A DNA stretch of 64,000 nt from Wagnerdoeblera sp046292685 (GCF_046292685.1 NZ_JBKBQM010000001.1:86718-150717); one strand, 5' to 3'. Shown: positions 40,531 through 49,733, counted from the first letter of the stretch. The notes: generated by a model not told the origin, from the letters alone. Program-made: numbers and translations.

Positions 40531-41817
40531 ATGAAGATCAGATTTGCAGCACTGGTGGCAGCGGCGATTGCCGTTGGCACCCCGGTCCTGGCGCAGGACC
40601 TGCATTTTCCGTCGCTGAGCTATCGCACCGGGCCCTTCGCCGCGGGCGGTATCCCCTTTGCCGACGGCTATTCCGATTACCTGACGCTCATCAACGAGCG
40701 CGACGGCGGCATCGGCGGCGTGAAGATCCGCCAGACCGAATGCGAAACCGCCTACAACACCGAAAAGGGCGTGGAATGCTATGAGGCGATCAAGGGGCAG
40801 AACCCGCTGATCATCCAGCCGCTGTCCACCGGCATCACCTACCAGCTGATCCCCAAGGTCACCGCCGACGGGATCCCGCTGCACACGATGGGTTACGGGC
40901 GCACCAGCGCCAAGAACGGCACCGTGTTCAGCCATGTGTTCAACTATCCGGCGAACTACTGGGATGGCGCCTCCATCGCCATCAAGCACCTGCTGGACAT
41001 CAACGGCGGCAAGCTGGACGGCAAGAAGATCACGCTGCTTTACCACAACTCGGCCTATGGCAAGGAACCGATCCGCACGCTGGAAGAACTTGCCAAGAAG
41101 CACGGTTATGCCCTGACGCTGCTGCCCGTGGACAGCCCCGGACAGGAGCAGAAATCTCAGTGGCTGCAGATCCGCCGCGACCGACCGGATTACGTGCTGA
41201 TGTGGGGCTGGGGCGTGATGAACGCCGTGGCGATCCAGGAAGCCGCCAACATCCGCTTCCCGATGGAAAACTTCATCGGGGTCTGGTGGTCGGGTTCGGA
41301 AAACGACGTGCTGCCCGCTGGTGAAGGCGCGCATGGCTACAAGAGCCTGGCGATGCACGGCACCGGGATGGATTACCCCGTCTATGCCGACATGAAGAAA
41401 TACGTGATCGACGCGGGCAAGGCCGCCGGCAACGGCGACCAGGTGGGCTCGGTGCTCTATTCGCGCGGCATGTATGCGGCGATGCTGGCGGTCGAGGCGG
41501 CGCGCAAGGCGCAGGAAATCCACAAGACCCCGAACATCACCCCGGCGATGATGCGCGACGGCATGGAGAACCTGGAGATCACCGAAGCGCGGATGGCCGA
41601 GCTGGGCCTGCCGAACTTCGGGCCCGCCTTCAAGGTGACCTGCGAAAACCACGGCGGCCCGGGCCTGGGTCTGGTGCAGCAGTGGGATGCCAAGGCGAAG
41701 AAGTGGAACCTGATCACCGACTGGATCCAGTCGGACAGCGAGGTGATCGACCCGCTGATCGTGGCCGACTCCGAGGCATTCGCCAAGGAAAACAACATCG
41801 CCAAGCGCTGCAACTGA
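40531..41817 (+). CDS. ABC transporter substrate-binding protein (LivJ/LivK type)
   Basis: A 428-residue periplasmic protein with signal peptide MKIRFAALVAAAIAVGTPVL. The Venus-flytrap fold of family 1 is visible: TGPFAAGGIPFADGYSDYL, INERDGGIGGVKI, LYHNSAYGKEPIRTLEELAK. It carries Cys pairs (ECETAYNTEKGVECYE) and many aromatic residues. It delivers the ligand to LivHM; it differs from typical leucine-binding proteins in length and in the pocket, so an aromatic or acyl ligand is possible. GGGAGGAA precedes the ATG. Confidence 0.9.
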   Translation: MKIRFAALVAAAIAVGTPVLAQDLHFPSLSYRTGPFAAGGIPFADGYSDYLTLINERDGGIGGVKIRQTECETAYNTEKGVECYEAIKGQNPLIIQPLSTGITYQLIPKVTADGIPLHTMGYGRTSAKNGTVFSHVFNYPANYWDGASIAIKHLLDINGGKLDGKKITLLYHNSAYGKEPIRTLEELAKKHGYALTLLPVDSPGQEQKSQWLQIRRDRPDYVLMWGWGVMNAVAIQEAANIRFPMENFIGVWWSGSENDVLPAGEGAHGYKSLAMHGTGMDYPVYADMKKYVIDAGKAAGNGDQVGSVLYSRGMYAAMLAVEAARKAQEIHKTPNITPAMMRDGMENLEITEARMAELGLPNFGPAFKVTCENHGGPGLGLVQQWDAKAKKWNLITDWIQSDSEVIDPLIVADSEAFAKENNIAKRCN

Positions 41818-41875
41818 CCTGACGGCGGGGCCGGTCGCCCGGCCCCGCACCCCCACCGATCCCCGGAGAAGCCCC

Positions 41876-42697
41876 ATGCTGGACGCAGCCCCGACCCGAG
41901 AGACCGTTCTGGAGGTCAACAACATCGAGGTGATCTACAACCACGTGATCCTCGTGCTGAAGGGGGTGAGCCTGACGGTGCCCAAGGGCGGCATCACCGC
42001 GCTGCTGGGCGGCAACGGGGCGGGCAAATCCACCACGCTCAAGGCGATTTCGGGGCTGCTGGCCTCGGAGCGCGGCGACGTGACCAAGGGCAGCATCCTG
42101 TATCGCGGGCAGAACACCGCCGCGATGAGCCCGGCCGACCTTGTGCGGATGGGCGTGATCCAAGTGATGGAAGGCCGGCACTGTTTCGAGCACCTGACGG
42201 TGGAGGAAAACCTGCTGACCGGCGCCTACACCCGCGCCAGCCGCGCCGAGGTGGCCCGCGATCTGGAGATGGTCTACACCTATTTCCCGCGCCTGAAGGA
42301 ACGCCGCCGGTCGCAGGCGGGCTATACCTCGGGCGGCGAACAGCAGATGACCGCCATCGGACGCGCGCTGATGAGCCGGCCCGAAACCGTGCTGCTGGAC
42401 GAGCCGAGCATGGGCCTTGCGCCGCAGCTGGTCGAACAGATCTTCGAGATCGTGCGCGAGGTGAACGAGAAGGAAGGCGTGACCTTTCTGCTGGCCGAAC
42501 AGAACACCAACGTCGCCCTGCGCTATGCCCACACCGGCTACATCCTGGAATCGGGCCGCGTGGTGATGGAAGGCACGGCGCGCGACCTGCGCGAAAACCC
42601 GGACGTCAAGGAATTCTACCTGGGCATGTCGGACAAGGGGCGCAAGTCGTTCCGCGACGTGCGCAGCTATCGCCGCCGCAAGCGCTGGCTGGCATGA
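41876..42697 (+). CDS. livF: Branched-chain-type ABC transporter ATPase, LivF-like
   Basis: A 273-residue ATPase: Walker A GGNGAGKSTTLKAISGL, signature SGGEQQMTAIGRAL, Walker B VLLDEPSMGLAPQLVEQI, H-loop FLLAEQNTNVALRYAH. Ends with a basic tail (SYRRRKRWLA). With LivG it energises the importer. Standard length and order of motifs. The next gene starts within or just after its stop codon. Confidence 0.93.
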   Translation: MLDAAPTRETVLEVNNIEVIYNHVILVLKGVSLTVPKGGITALLGGNGAGKSTTLKAISGLLASERGDVTKGSILYRGQNTAAMSPADLVRMGVIQVMEGRHCFEHLTVEENLLTGAYTRASRAEVARDLEMVYTYFPRLKERRRSQAGYTSGGEQQMTAIGRALMSRPETVLLDEPSMGLAPQLVEQIFEIVREVNEKEGVTFLLAEQNTNVALRYAHTGYILESGRVVMEGTARDLRENPDVKEFYLGMSDKGRKSFRDVRSYRRRKRWLA

Positions 42698-42711
42698 GAG
42701 GGGACAATGCC

Positions 42712-43908
42712 ATGAGCCATTACGACGCTCTGGAAACACGCAGCCGCGACGAACGCGAGGCGGCGCAGCTTGCGGCGCTGAACGCGCAGATCGCCCGGGT
42801 TGCCGCGCATCCCGGGGCCTGCCAGATCGACGGCGCCCCCCTGCCGGACCTTGCCGCGCTCGCCCGCCTGCCGGTGCTGCGCAAGGCCGACCTGACGGGG
42901 CGGCAGAAGGCAGCCCCCCCCTTCGGCGGCATCGCGGTTCAGAACGTGGCGCAGGTGTTCCAGTCGCCGGGGCCGATCTACGAACCGGGCGGCGTGGGGC
43001 ACGACTGGTGGCGGCTTGGCCGCTTTCTGCACGCCACGGGCATCGGGCGCAGCGATATCGTGCAGAACTGCTTTTCCTATCACCTGGTGCCCGCCGGCAT
43101 GATGTTCGACAACGCCGCCCGCGCCGTGGGCGCCGTGGTGGTGCCTGCCGGCACCGGGCAGACCGAGTTGCAGGTGCGCGCTGCGGCGGATATCGGCAGC
43201 ACCGCCTATGCCGGCACCCCGGATTTCCTGAAGGTGATCCTGGACAAGGCCGACGAGATGGGCGTGGCCTTGCGCATCGCCAAGGCGGCCGTTGGCGGGG
43301 GCGCGCTGTTCCCCAGCTTGCGCAAGGAATACGCCGACCGCGGCATCGCCTGCCGGCAATGCTATGCCACCGCCGATCTGGGCAACATCGCCTACGAATC
43401 CGACGCGCTGGACGGCATGATCCTGGACGAAGGCGTGATCGTGGAAATCGTCCGCCCCGGCACCGGCGATCCTGTGCCGGTGGGCGAGGTCGGCGAGGTC
43501 GTGGTGACGACCCTTAACCCCGATTACCCGCTGATCCGCTTTGCCACCGGCGATCTGTCGGCACTGATGCCGGGGCAAAGCCCTTGCGGGCGCACCAATG
43601 CGCGCATCAGGGGATGGATGGGCCGCGCCGACCAGACCACCAAGATCAAGGGCATGTTCGTGCGCCCCGAACAGGTGGCCGATTTCGTGGCCCGCCATAC
43701 CGAAGTGTCACGGGCGCGCGTCATTGCCGAACGCCAGGGCGAGATGGACGTGATGACGGTGCAGGTGGAAACCCGCGCCTCGAACCCGGCGCTGTACGAA
43801 AGCAGCCTGCTGGACGTGCTGAAACTCAAGGGTCGGGTGGAGCTGGTGCCGCCCGGCAGCCTGCCCAACGACGGCAAGGTGATCGAGGACCGCCGCAGCT
43901 ACGGCTGA
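42712..43908 (+). CDS. Phenylacetate-CoA-ligase-like (PaaK family) enzyme
   Basis: A 398-residue AMP-binding protein of the PaaK subgroup: LPVLRKADLTGRQ near the N-terminus, AYAGTPDFLKVILDKA, QCYATADLGNIAYES, a C-terminal domain with GRADQTTKIKGMFVRPEQVA. These enzymes ligate CoA to aryl acids such as phenylacetate. No P-loop of the YTSGTTG kind is seen at the usual place, which is normal for some PaaK paralogues but may lower activity. Start at 42712 has AGAGGGGA; an ATG at 42694 overlaps livF. Last gene of the importer cluster. Confidence 0.82.
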   Translation: MSHYDALETRSRDEREAAQLAALNAQIARVAAHPGACQIDGAPLPDLAALARLPVLRKADLTGRQKAAPPFGGIAVQNVAQVFQSPGPIYEPGGVGHDWWRLGRFLHATGIGRSDIVQNCFSYHLVPAGMMFDNAARAVGAVVVPAGTGQTELQVRAAADIGSTAYAGTPDFLKVILDKADEMGVALRIAKAAVGGGALFPSLRKEYADRGIACRQCYATADLGNIAYESDALDGMILDEGVIVEIVRPGTGDPVPVGEVGEVVVTTLNPDYPLIRFATGDLSALMPGQSPCGRTNARIRGWMGRADQTTKIKGMFVRPEQVADFVARHTEVSRARVIAERQGEMDVMTVQVETRASNPALYESSLLDVLKLKGRVELVPPGSLPNDGKVIEDRRSYG

Positions 43909-43945
43909 GGCGGTCCGCCCGCCGCCGCGGCGCCCTGCCCCGCTG

Positions 43946-44452
43946 TCAGGGGTAGATGGCGATCGGCGTGCCGATGCGGACCATCGCGTAGATATCCTCG
44001 ATCTCGCGGTCGGTCACCGCGATGCAGCCATCGGTCCAGTCCTGGCCCCGGCCGCGCAGGTTGTGCTTGCCGGCGCGACCGTGGATGAAGATGTCGCCCC
44101 CCGGCGACTTGCCTTGCGCCTGGGCAAAGGCGCGGTCCTGCGGGTTGGGATAGGAGATGCCCAGCGACAGGTGGAAGTTGCTGTTGGGGTTGCGGCGGTC
44201 GATGTAATACAGCCCCTCGGGGGTCTTGCTGTCGCCTTCGAACTGCTTGTGACCCTCGGGGTTGGCGCCAAGCCCGATGTCATAGGACTTCAGCACCTTG
44301 TCGTGGTGCAGCAGATACATCTTGCGCGCAGCCTTGTGCACCTCGATCCGGGTCACTTCGGGGCCGTTGTAGCTGCGGAACTTGGATGGCGCGCAGGACG
44401 CAAGCCCCACCGCCAGAACCACCAACATGCCCAGCCGGATCATCCACCGCAT
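43946..44452 (-). CDS. L,D-transpeptidase (YkuD) lipoprotein
   Basis: A 168-residue exported protein with a lipobox (LAVGLASC at residues 14-21). The YkuD catalytic motif is present as FIHGRAGKHN, then DWTDGCIAV with the active Cys and upstream His. Such enzymes form 3-3 cross-links in peptidoglycan or attach lipoproteins to it. The lipid anchor suggests outer-membrane placement. The gene is convergent with the PaaK-like gene and has its own short upstream spacer. Confidence 0.88.
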   Translation of the reverse strand: MRWMIRLGMLVVLAVGLASCAPSKFRSYNGPEVTRIEVHKAARKMYLLHHDKVLKSYDIGLGANPEGHKQFEGDSKTPEGLYYIDRRNPNSNFHLSLGISYPNPQDRAFAQAQGKSPGGDIFIHGRAGKHNLRGRGQDWTDGCIAVTDREIEDIYAMVRIGTPIAIYP

Positions 44453-44579
44453 CGTCTGCCCCAGTCCCCGGGGTCGGACGCCCGGATGTTGTTGTCGCCT
44501 GCCCGCCGGGGTGTGCCCCGGTCAGCGTTTCCTACAGCAGCGCCAGCGCCGCCGCCATATCACATCGGCGTGTGCCGGG

Positions 44580-45470
44580 TCATCCGGCGCCGGCTTCGCC
44601 GACGCATTGGGCAATGCGTTCCAGCTGGTCGGACAACGGGTTGCTGCGGCGCCAGATCATGCCGACGGTGCGCCCGGGCCGCGGTTCGCCCAAGGGCACC
44701 ACCGACACCGGGGCCGACCGCGTTTCGATCTCGACCGCCATCTGGGGGATCAGCGTCACACCGATGCCGGAGCCGACCATCTGCACCAGGGTTGAAAGCG
44801 AGCTGCCCTCCATCACCTCGCGGGCCACGCTGGGCGACAGCTTGCAGAAACTCAGCGCCTGATCGCGGAAACAGTGGCCTTCTTCCAGCAACAGCAGCCG
44901 CATCGTGCGCAGGGTCGTCGGGTCGGGCACGGGTTTGCCGGCATCTTCCAGCGGGCGGACCAGCACGAATTCCTCGTCGAACAGCGGGCGTTCGACCAGC
45001 GCGGGCTCCGACACCGGCAGGGCCACGATGGCGGTATCGAGCCGGCCTTCGGCAAGCTCGTCGATCAGCCGGCCGGTCACCGCCTCGCGCGGGCGCAGGT
45101 CCAGGCCGGGAAACCGGGCAGCCAGCCGCTTGATGATGCGCGGCAAGAGATAGGGCGCCACCGTGGGAATGACGCCCAGCCGCAACCGCCCGGCAAGAGG
45201 GCCGGCCGTGGCCCGGGCCAGGTCGCCCAGTTCGTCCACCGCCCGCAGGATATCGCGCACCCGCAGCGCAAAGGCCTCGCCCAGGCTGGTCAGGCGGATC
45301 TGCCGCGCCCCGCGTTCGACCAGCGCGGCGCCCAGCAAATCCTCCAGTTCCTTGATCTGCAGCGACAAGGCGGGTTGCGAAATGGCGCAGGCTTCGGCCG
45401 CACGCCCGAAATGGCCGTGGCTGGCCAGCGCATCGAAGTAGCGCAGGTGTTTCATCGACAATCCATTCAT
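44580..45470 (-). CDS. oxyR: Hydrogen peroxide-responsive LysR-type regulator OxyR
   Basis: A 296-residue LysR regulator divergent from katG. HTH: FGRAAEACAISQPALSLQIKELEDLLG. The redox pair Cys200 and Cys209 lies in EEGHCFRDQALSFCKL, which aligns exactly with Cys199/Cys208 of E. coli OxyR. Ligand domain closes with GSGIGVTLIPQMAVEI. On H2O2 these cysteines form a disulfide and activate katG. No ribosome-binding site is obvious before ATG 45470; the in-frame ATG at 45455 is an alternative start with a weak AATGGA. Confidence 0.93.
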   Translation of the reverse strand: MNGLSMKHLRYFDALASHGHFGRAAEACAISQPALSLQIKELEDLLGAALVERGARQIRLTSLGEAFALRVRDILRAVDELGDLARATAGPLAGRLRLGVIPTVAPYLLPRIIKRLAARFPGLDLRPREAVTGRLIDELAEGRLDTAIVALPVSEPALVERPLFDEEFVLVRPLEDAGKPVPDPTTLRTMRLLLLEEGHCFRDQALSFCKLSPSVAREVMEGSSLSTLVQMVGSGIGVTLIPQMAVEIETRSAPVSVVPLGEPRPGRTVGMIWRRSNPLSDQLERIAQCVGEAGAG

Positions 45471-45610
45471 CAGAAAAACATATCGGTTACATTAGAAAAT
45501 GCAAATTCTCATTATCGGCTGGCCATGCTAGAACGATTCCAGCCTGGGTATGCCCACCTTCGCGAGAGGGGCAGACCCGCTGCCACATGATGCAAGACGA
45601 GGAGCGAACG
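45471..45610. promoter_or_regulatory. oxyR-katG divergent control region
   Basis: 140-bp spacer with an unusually AT-rich core (45477-45525) containing ATATCGG and ATTATCGG half-site-like sequences about 35 bases apart, consistent with an extended OxyR site, though it does not match the E. coli ATAG-N7-CTAT pattern closely. katG has GAGGAGCG before its ATG at 45611. Confidence 0.5.
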
Positions 45611-47782
45611 ATGGACGGAAACGACATGAAAACCGGCAAGTGCCCGGTGCTGCATGGTGCGAACACCACAACTGGAACCGGCGTGATGGATTGGTGGCCC
45701 AAGGCGCTGAACCTCGACATCCTGCACCAGCACGACAGCAAGGTGAACCCGCTGAAGGGCTTCGACTATCGCAAGGCCGTCCGGACGCTGGATTTCGAGG
45801 CGCTGAAGGCCGATCTGGTCGCGCTGATGACCGACAGCCAGGATTGGTGGCCGGCCGACTGGGGCCATTACGGCGGCCTGATGATCCGCATGTCGTGGCA
45901 CGCGGCGGGCACCTATCGCGTGGCCGATGGCCGCGGCGGCGCCGGCACCGGCAACCACCGCTTTGCCCCGCTGGCCAGCTGGCCCGACAACGCCAACCTC
46001 GACAAGGCGCGGCGGCTGCTGTGGCCGATCAAGAAGAAATACGGCAACAAGCTGAGCTGGGCCGACCTGATGGCCCTGGCCGGGACCATCGCCTATGAAT
46101 CGATGGGGCTGAAGACCTATGGCTTCGCCTTCGGCCGCGAAGACATCTGGCACCCGGAAAAGGATGTCTACTGGGGCAGCGAAAAGGAATGGCTGGCCCC
46201 GGCCGAAAACCGCTATGCCGACATCAAGAACCCGGCCACGCTGGAAAACCCGCTTGCCGCGGTGCACATGGGCCTGATCTACGTGAACCCCGAAGGCGTG
46301 GACGGCAAGCCCGACCCGCTGCTGACCGCGCTGCATGTGCGCGAAACCTTCGCCCGCATGGCGATGAACGACGAGGAAACCGTGGCGCTGACCGCGGGCG
46401 GCCACACCGTCGGCAAGGCGCACGGCAACGGCAATGCGGCCAACCTCGGCCCGGCGCCCGAAGGTGCCGACATCTCGGAAATGGGCCTGGGCTGGATGAA
46501 CCACACCACCCGTGGTATCGGGCGCAACACCGTGACCAGCGGCATCGAAGGCGCCTGGACCACGAACCCGATCCAGTGGGACAACGGCTATTTCGACCTT
46601 CTGTTCGGGTATGAATGGGAGCTGAAGAAGTCGCCCGCCGGCGCCTGGCAGTGGATGCCCATCGACATCAAGCCCGAACACATGGTGCCCGATGTCGAAG
46701 ACCCCTCGATCAAGACCATGCCCATCATGACCGATGCGGACATGGCGATGAAGATGGACCCGATCTATCGCCAGATCTCGGAGCGGTTCCACAAGGATCC
46801 GGCCCATTTCTCCGAGGTGTTTGCCCGTGCCTGGTTCAAGCTGACCCACCGCGACATGGGCCCGCGCAGCCGCTACATCGGCCCCTGGGCGCCGCAGGAA
46901 GACCTTATCTGGCAAGACCCGGTTCCCGCCGGCACCACCGACTGGGACATCGGCGCGGCCAAGCGCGATATTGCCGCCAGCGGGCTTTCGGTGGCCGATC
47001 TGGTGGCGACGGCCTGGGATTCGGCGCGCACCTTCCGCGGCTCGGACCTGCGCGGCGGCGCCAATGGTGCCCGCATCCGGCTGGCCCCGCAGAAGGACTG
47101 GGAAGGCAACGAACCCGCCCGGCTGGCGCGCGTTCTGGCGGTGCTGGAGCCGATCGCGGCCAAGCGCGGCGCCTCGGTGGCCGACATCATCGTGCTGGCG
47201 GGCAACGTGGGGGTCGAGATGGCAGCCAAGGCCGCCGGCTTCGACATCGAGGTGCCCTTTGCGCCGGGTCGCGGCGATGCCACGGCCGAGCAGACCGATG
47301 CCGACAGCTTCAAGTGGCTGGAGCCGGTGGCCGACGGCTTCCGCAACTGGTTGAAGAAGGACTATGCCGTTTCCGCCGAAGAACTGCTGCTGGACCGCGC
47401 GCAGCTCATGGGCCTGACGGCGGCGGAAATGACCTGCCTTGTCGGCGGCATGCGGGTTCTGGGCACCAACCACGGCGGCACGAAACACGGCGTGTTCACC
47501 GACCGGGCCGGTGCGCTGACCACCGACTTCTTCACCACGCTGACCGACATGGCCTACAAGTGGGAACCGACCGGGGCGAACAGCTACAACATCGTGGACC
47601 GCAAGTCGGGCGCGGTAAAGCACACCGCCACCCGGGTTGACCTGGTGTTCGGCTCGAACTCGATCCTGCGCGCCTATGCCGAGGTCTATGCCCAGGACGA
47701 CAACCGCGCCAAGTTCGTGAACGACTTCGTGGCGGCCTGGACCAAGGTGATGAACGCCGACCGCTTCGACCTTTCGGCCTGA
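45611..47782 (+). CDS. katG: Bifunctional catalase-peroxidase
   Basis: A 723-residue class I heme peroxidase that destroys H2O2. N-terminal active site RMSWHAAGTYR (distal Arg, Trp and His), the Tyr of the Met-Tyr-Trp adduct in GLIYVNPEG, the Met in FARMAMNDEE, and proximal His in AGGHTVGKAHG. The duplicated C-terminal heme-free domain is complete. Starts at 45611 (an upstream ATG at 45587 lacks the ribosome-binding site). Divergent oxyR implies peroxide induction. Followed by a terminator. Confidence 0.98.
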   Translation: MDGNDMKTGKCPVLHGANTTTGTGVMDWWPKALNLDILHQHDSKVNPLKGFDYRKAVRTLDFEALKADLVALMTDSQDWWPADWGHYGGLMIRMSWHAAGTYRVADGRGGAGTGNHRFAPLASWPDNANLDKARRLLWPIKKKYGNKLSWADLMALAGTIAYESMGLKTYGFAFGREDIWHPEKDVYWGSEKEWLAPAENRYADIKNPATLENPLAAVHMGLIYVNPEGVDGKPDPLLTALHVRETFARMAMNDEETVALTAGGHTVGKAHGNGNAANLGPAPEGADISEMGLGWMNHTTRGIGRNTVTSGIEGAWTTNPIQWDNGYFDLLFGYEWELKKSPAGAWQWMPIDIKPEHMVPDVEDPSIKTMPIMTDADMAMKMDPIYRQISERFHKDPAHFSEVFARAWFKLTHRDMGPRSRYIGPWAPQEDLIWQDPVPAGTTDWDIGAAKRDIAASGLSVADLVATAWDSARTFRGSDLRGGANGARIRLAPQKDWEGNEPARLARVLAVLEPIAAKRGASVADIIVLAGNVGVEMAAKAAGFDIEVPFAPGRGDATAEQTDADSFKWLEPVADGFRNWLKKDYAVSAEELLLDRAQLMGLTAAEMTCLVGGMRVLGTNHGGTKHGVFTDRAGALTTDFFTTLTDMAYKWEPTGANSYNIVDRKSGAVKHTATRVDLVFGSNSILRAYAEVYAQDDNRAKFVNDFVAAWTKVMNADRFDLSA

Positions 47783-47802
47783 GCCTTTGCGATCGACGGC
47801 TG

Positions 47803-47824
47803 CGGCCCCCCGAACGGGGGGCCG
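47803..47824. terminator. Intrinsic terminator after katG
   Basis: 9-bp stem CGGCCCCCC/GGGGGGCCG with loop GAAC and a T-containing tail (TCTCTATT). It sits between katG and the converging Rrf2-family gene, so it may act on both. Confidence 0.7.
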
Positions 47825-47827
47825 TCT

Positions 47828-48298
47828 CTATTCGGCCCCCGCCGCGCAAGGCGGCTTCAAAGCGTCGGCCATCAGCAGGAGATCGCGCAGACCGCAATTG
47901 CCTTGCACCAGATCGGCCAGGCTGACGGTATCGAGCTCTCGAAAGAACGCCTCGACCGCGCGGCGCAGGCAATCGCGCAGCCGGCACGGCCCCGCCAGGG
48001 GGCAGGTGTTCGTGGCCGGATCGAAGCATTCGGCAAACGGCGTGCCGCTTTCCAGCACCCGGAATACATGCCCGACCGAAATCTGCGCCATCGGCCGCGC
48101 CAGCCGCAAGCCGCCGGTGCGGCCGCGCAGCGTATCGACAAAGCCGTTTTCCTGCAGCACATGCACCACCTGCAACAGATGGTTCAGCGAGGCATTGCAC
48201 TGCCGGGCGATTTCGGCGGTGCGCACGATGCGACCGTCGTTGACGGCGCAGAACATCAGCACGCGCGCGGCCAGATTGGTTCGGATCGTGAGGCGCAT
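47828..48298 (-). CDS. Rrf2-family Fe-S regulator (NsrR/RirA-like)
   Basis: A 156-residue winged-helix regulator of the Rrf2 family: SLNHLLQVVHVLQENGFVD and GRTGGLRLARPMAQISVGHV. Three cysteines (91, 99, 105) in ECFDPATNTCPLAGPCRL match the cluster ligands of RirA/NsrR with slightly different spacing. It therefore probably senses iron, nitric oxide or the redox state. Start at 48298; longer ATG candidates upstream run through a Pro-rich non-conserved stretch. Divergent from the DUF475 gene; the 330-bp spacer is its likely target. Confidence 0.85.
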   Translation of the reverse strand: MRLTIRTNLAARVLMFCAVNDGRIVRTAEIARQCNASLNHLLQVVHVLQENGFVDTLRGRTGGLRLARPMAQISVGHVFRVLESGTPFAECFDPATNTCPLAGPCRLRDCLRRAVEAFFRELDTVSLADLVQGNCGLRDLLLMADALKPPCAAGAE

Positions 48299-48629
48299 CA
48301 AAGTCTCATCGCTACGGCAACTTTGACACGATGCCAGAGCGGCCGCGCGCGGTATCTGATCTGAATCATGACTGCTGGGAATCCGGCCGGGAATCGTTTC
48401 TTGTGGCTGGCGGTTTTCAGCCCACCGGGGCGAGGACCGTTGCGCCTGTGCTGCAGCGCGCCGTTCAAGACAAGGCGGCGGCTTGCAAGGGCAGCCCCGC
48501 ACCGCTAGATCAGATGCGCAGCCCGGCGCCTTGGCTCCGCGCGCAGGTGGCCGGGCCCCTCTGGCGAAAGTTGCGGTGCTTTCGCGATGTCGGCAACCTT
48601 TCCGTCCTCAGCCGCAAGGCATGACTCTC
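48299..48629. other. Gene-free spacer between the Rrf2 regulator and the DUF475 gene
   Basis: About 330 bases without a convincing gene. A TTGACA occurs at 48324-48329 but no -10 element follows at the right distance. Weak in-frame ORFs across it are low in conserved features. It should hold two divergent promoters and an operator for the Rrf2 protein; I could not assign them. Confidence 0.4.
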
Positions 48630-49733
48630 ATGGCACATAGCGATGTTTCCCCGGCCGGAGGCATCCCGAAGCGCGGCACGCTGCACTATCTTCGCTGGGC
48701 CTTCGTGGCGACGGGCATCGGGTTGGCGCTGGGTGCCGTGCTGGGGTGGCAAACCACCGGCACGCTGGGCGGCACGGCCGCGATCTTTCTGATCTGCGCG
48801 GTTCTGGCGGTGCTGGAAATCAGCCTGTCGTTCGACAATGCCATCGTCAACGCCAACAAGCTGAAGGACATGACGCCCGCCTGGCAACAGCGGTTCCTGA
48901 CCTGGGGCATCCTCATCGCCGTATTCGGCATGCGGATCGTGTTTCCGCTGCTGATCGTGGTGATTGCGGCCAAGGTCGGGCCCTGGACGGCGATGGTCAT
49001 GGCCGCCAGCCAGCCAGAGGAATACGCGCGCATCATGCACGATGCCCACCTGCCCATTGCGGCTTTCGGCGGGACGTTCCTGATGATGGTGGCACTGTCG
49101 TTCTTCTTCGACCACGAAAAGGATATCCACTGGGTCGCCTGGCTGGAGGAAAAGGCCAGCGCCTATTCCTCGGTCAAGGGAATCGAGATTGCGCTGGTGC
49201 TGATCGTGATGCTGGTCTTTTCGCGCATCATCGGTGCCAGCGAAGACCCCCGGCTTGGCCCTGTAGCGGCCAACATCTTCTTTCATGCGGCAATCTGGGG
49301 CCTGCTGACCTTTCTGCTGGTCGAGGTGCTGGGCGGTGTGCTGGACCGCGGCCAGGAAGTTCTGACAGGGGCGGCCAAGGGCGGGCTCGGCGCCTTTCTC
49401 TATCTCGAGGTGCTGGACGCGAGCTTCAGCTTCGACGGGGTGATCGGGGCCTTCGCGCTCAGCCACAACCTGTTCGTCATCGCCATCGGCCTTGGCATCG
49501 GCGCGATGTATGTGCGCTCCATGACCATCATGCTGGTGGAAAAGGGGACGCTGGCGCAATACCGCTTTCTGGAACACGGCGCGTTCTATGCCATCCTGAT
49601 CCTGTCGGTCATCATGTATGTGCAGACGCTGCTGCACATTCCCGAAGTCATCACCGGCCTTGGCGGTGCGGCGCTGATCGGCGTGTCGCTGTGGTCGTCG
49701 ATCCGGTGGAGCCGGCGGAACCCCACCGCCTGA
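48630..49733 (+). CDS. DUF475 family integral membrane protein (TerC-like)
   Basis: A 367-residue protein with about nine membrane helices and the family's paired acidic motifs: LAVLEISLSFDNAIVNANKL in the N-half and LEVLDASFSFDGVIGAFALS in the C-half. The repeated SFD motif suggests metal-ion export in the TerC superfamily, for example of manganese, but the ion is unknown. ATGs at 48621 and 48630 are in frame; 48630 fits the AAGG spacing better. Neighbour to an Rrf2 Fe-S regulator, a plausible metal/redox control. Confidence 0.85.
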   Translation: MAHSDVSPAGGIPKRGTLHYLRWAFVATGIGLALGAVLGWQTTGTLGGTAAIFLICAVLAVLEISLSFDNAIVNANKLKDMTPAWQQRFLTWGILIAVFGMRIVFPLLIVVIAAKVGPWTAMVMAASQPEEYARIMHDAHLPIAAFGGTFLMMVALSFFFDHEKDIHWVAWLEEKASAYSSVKGIEIALVLIVMLVFSRIIGASEDPRLGPVAANIFFHAAIWGLLTFLLVEVLGGVLDRGQEVLTGAAKGGLGAFLYLEVLDASFSFDGVIGAFALSHNLFVIAIGLGIGAMYVRSMTIMLVEKGTLAQYRFLEHGAFYAILILSVIMYVQTLLHIPEVITGLGGAALIGVSLWSSIRWSRRNPTA

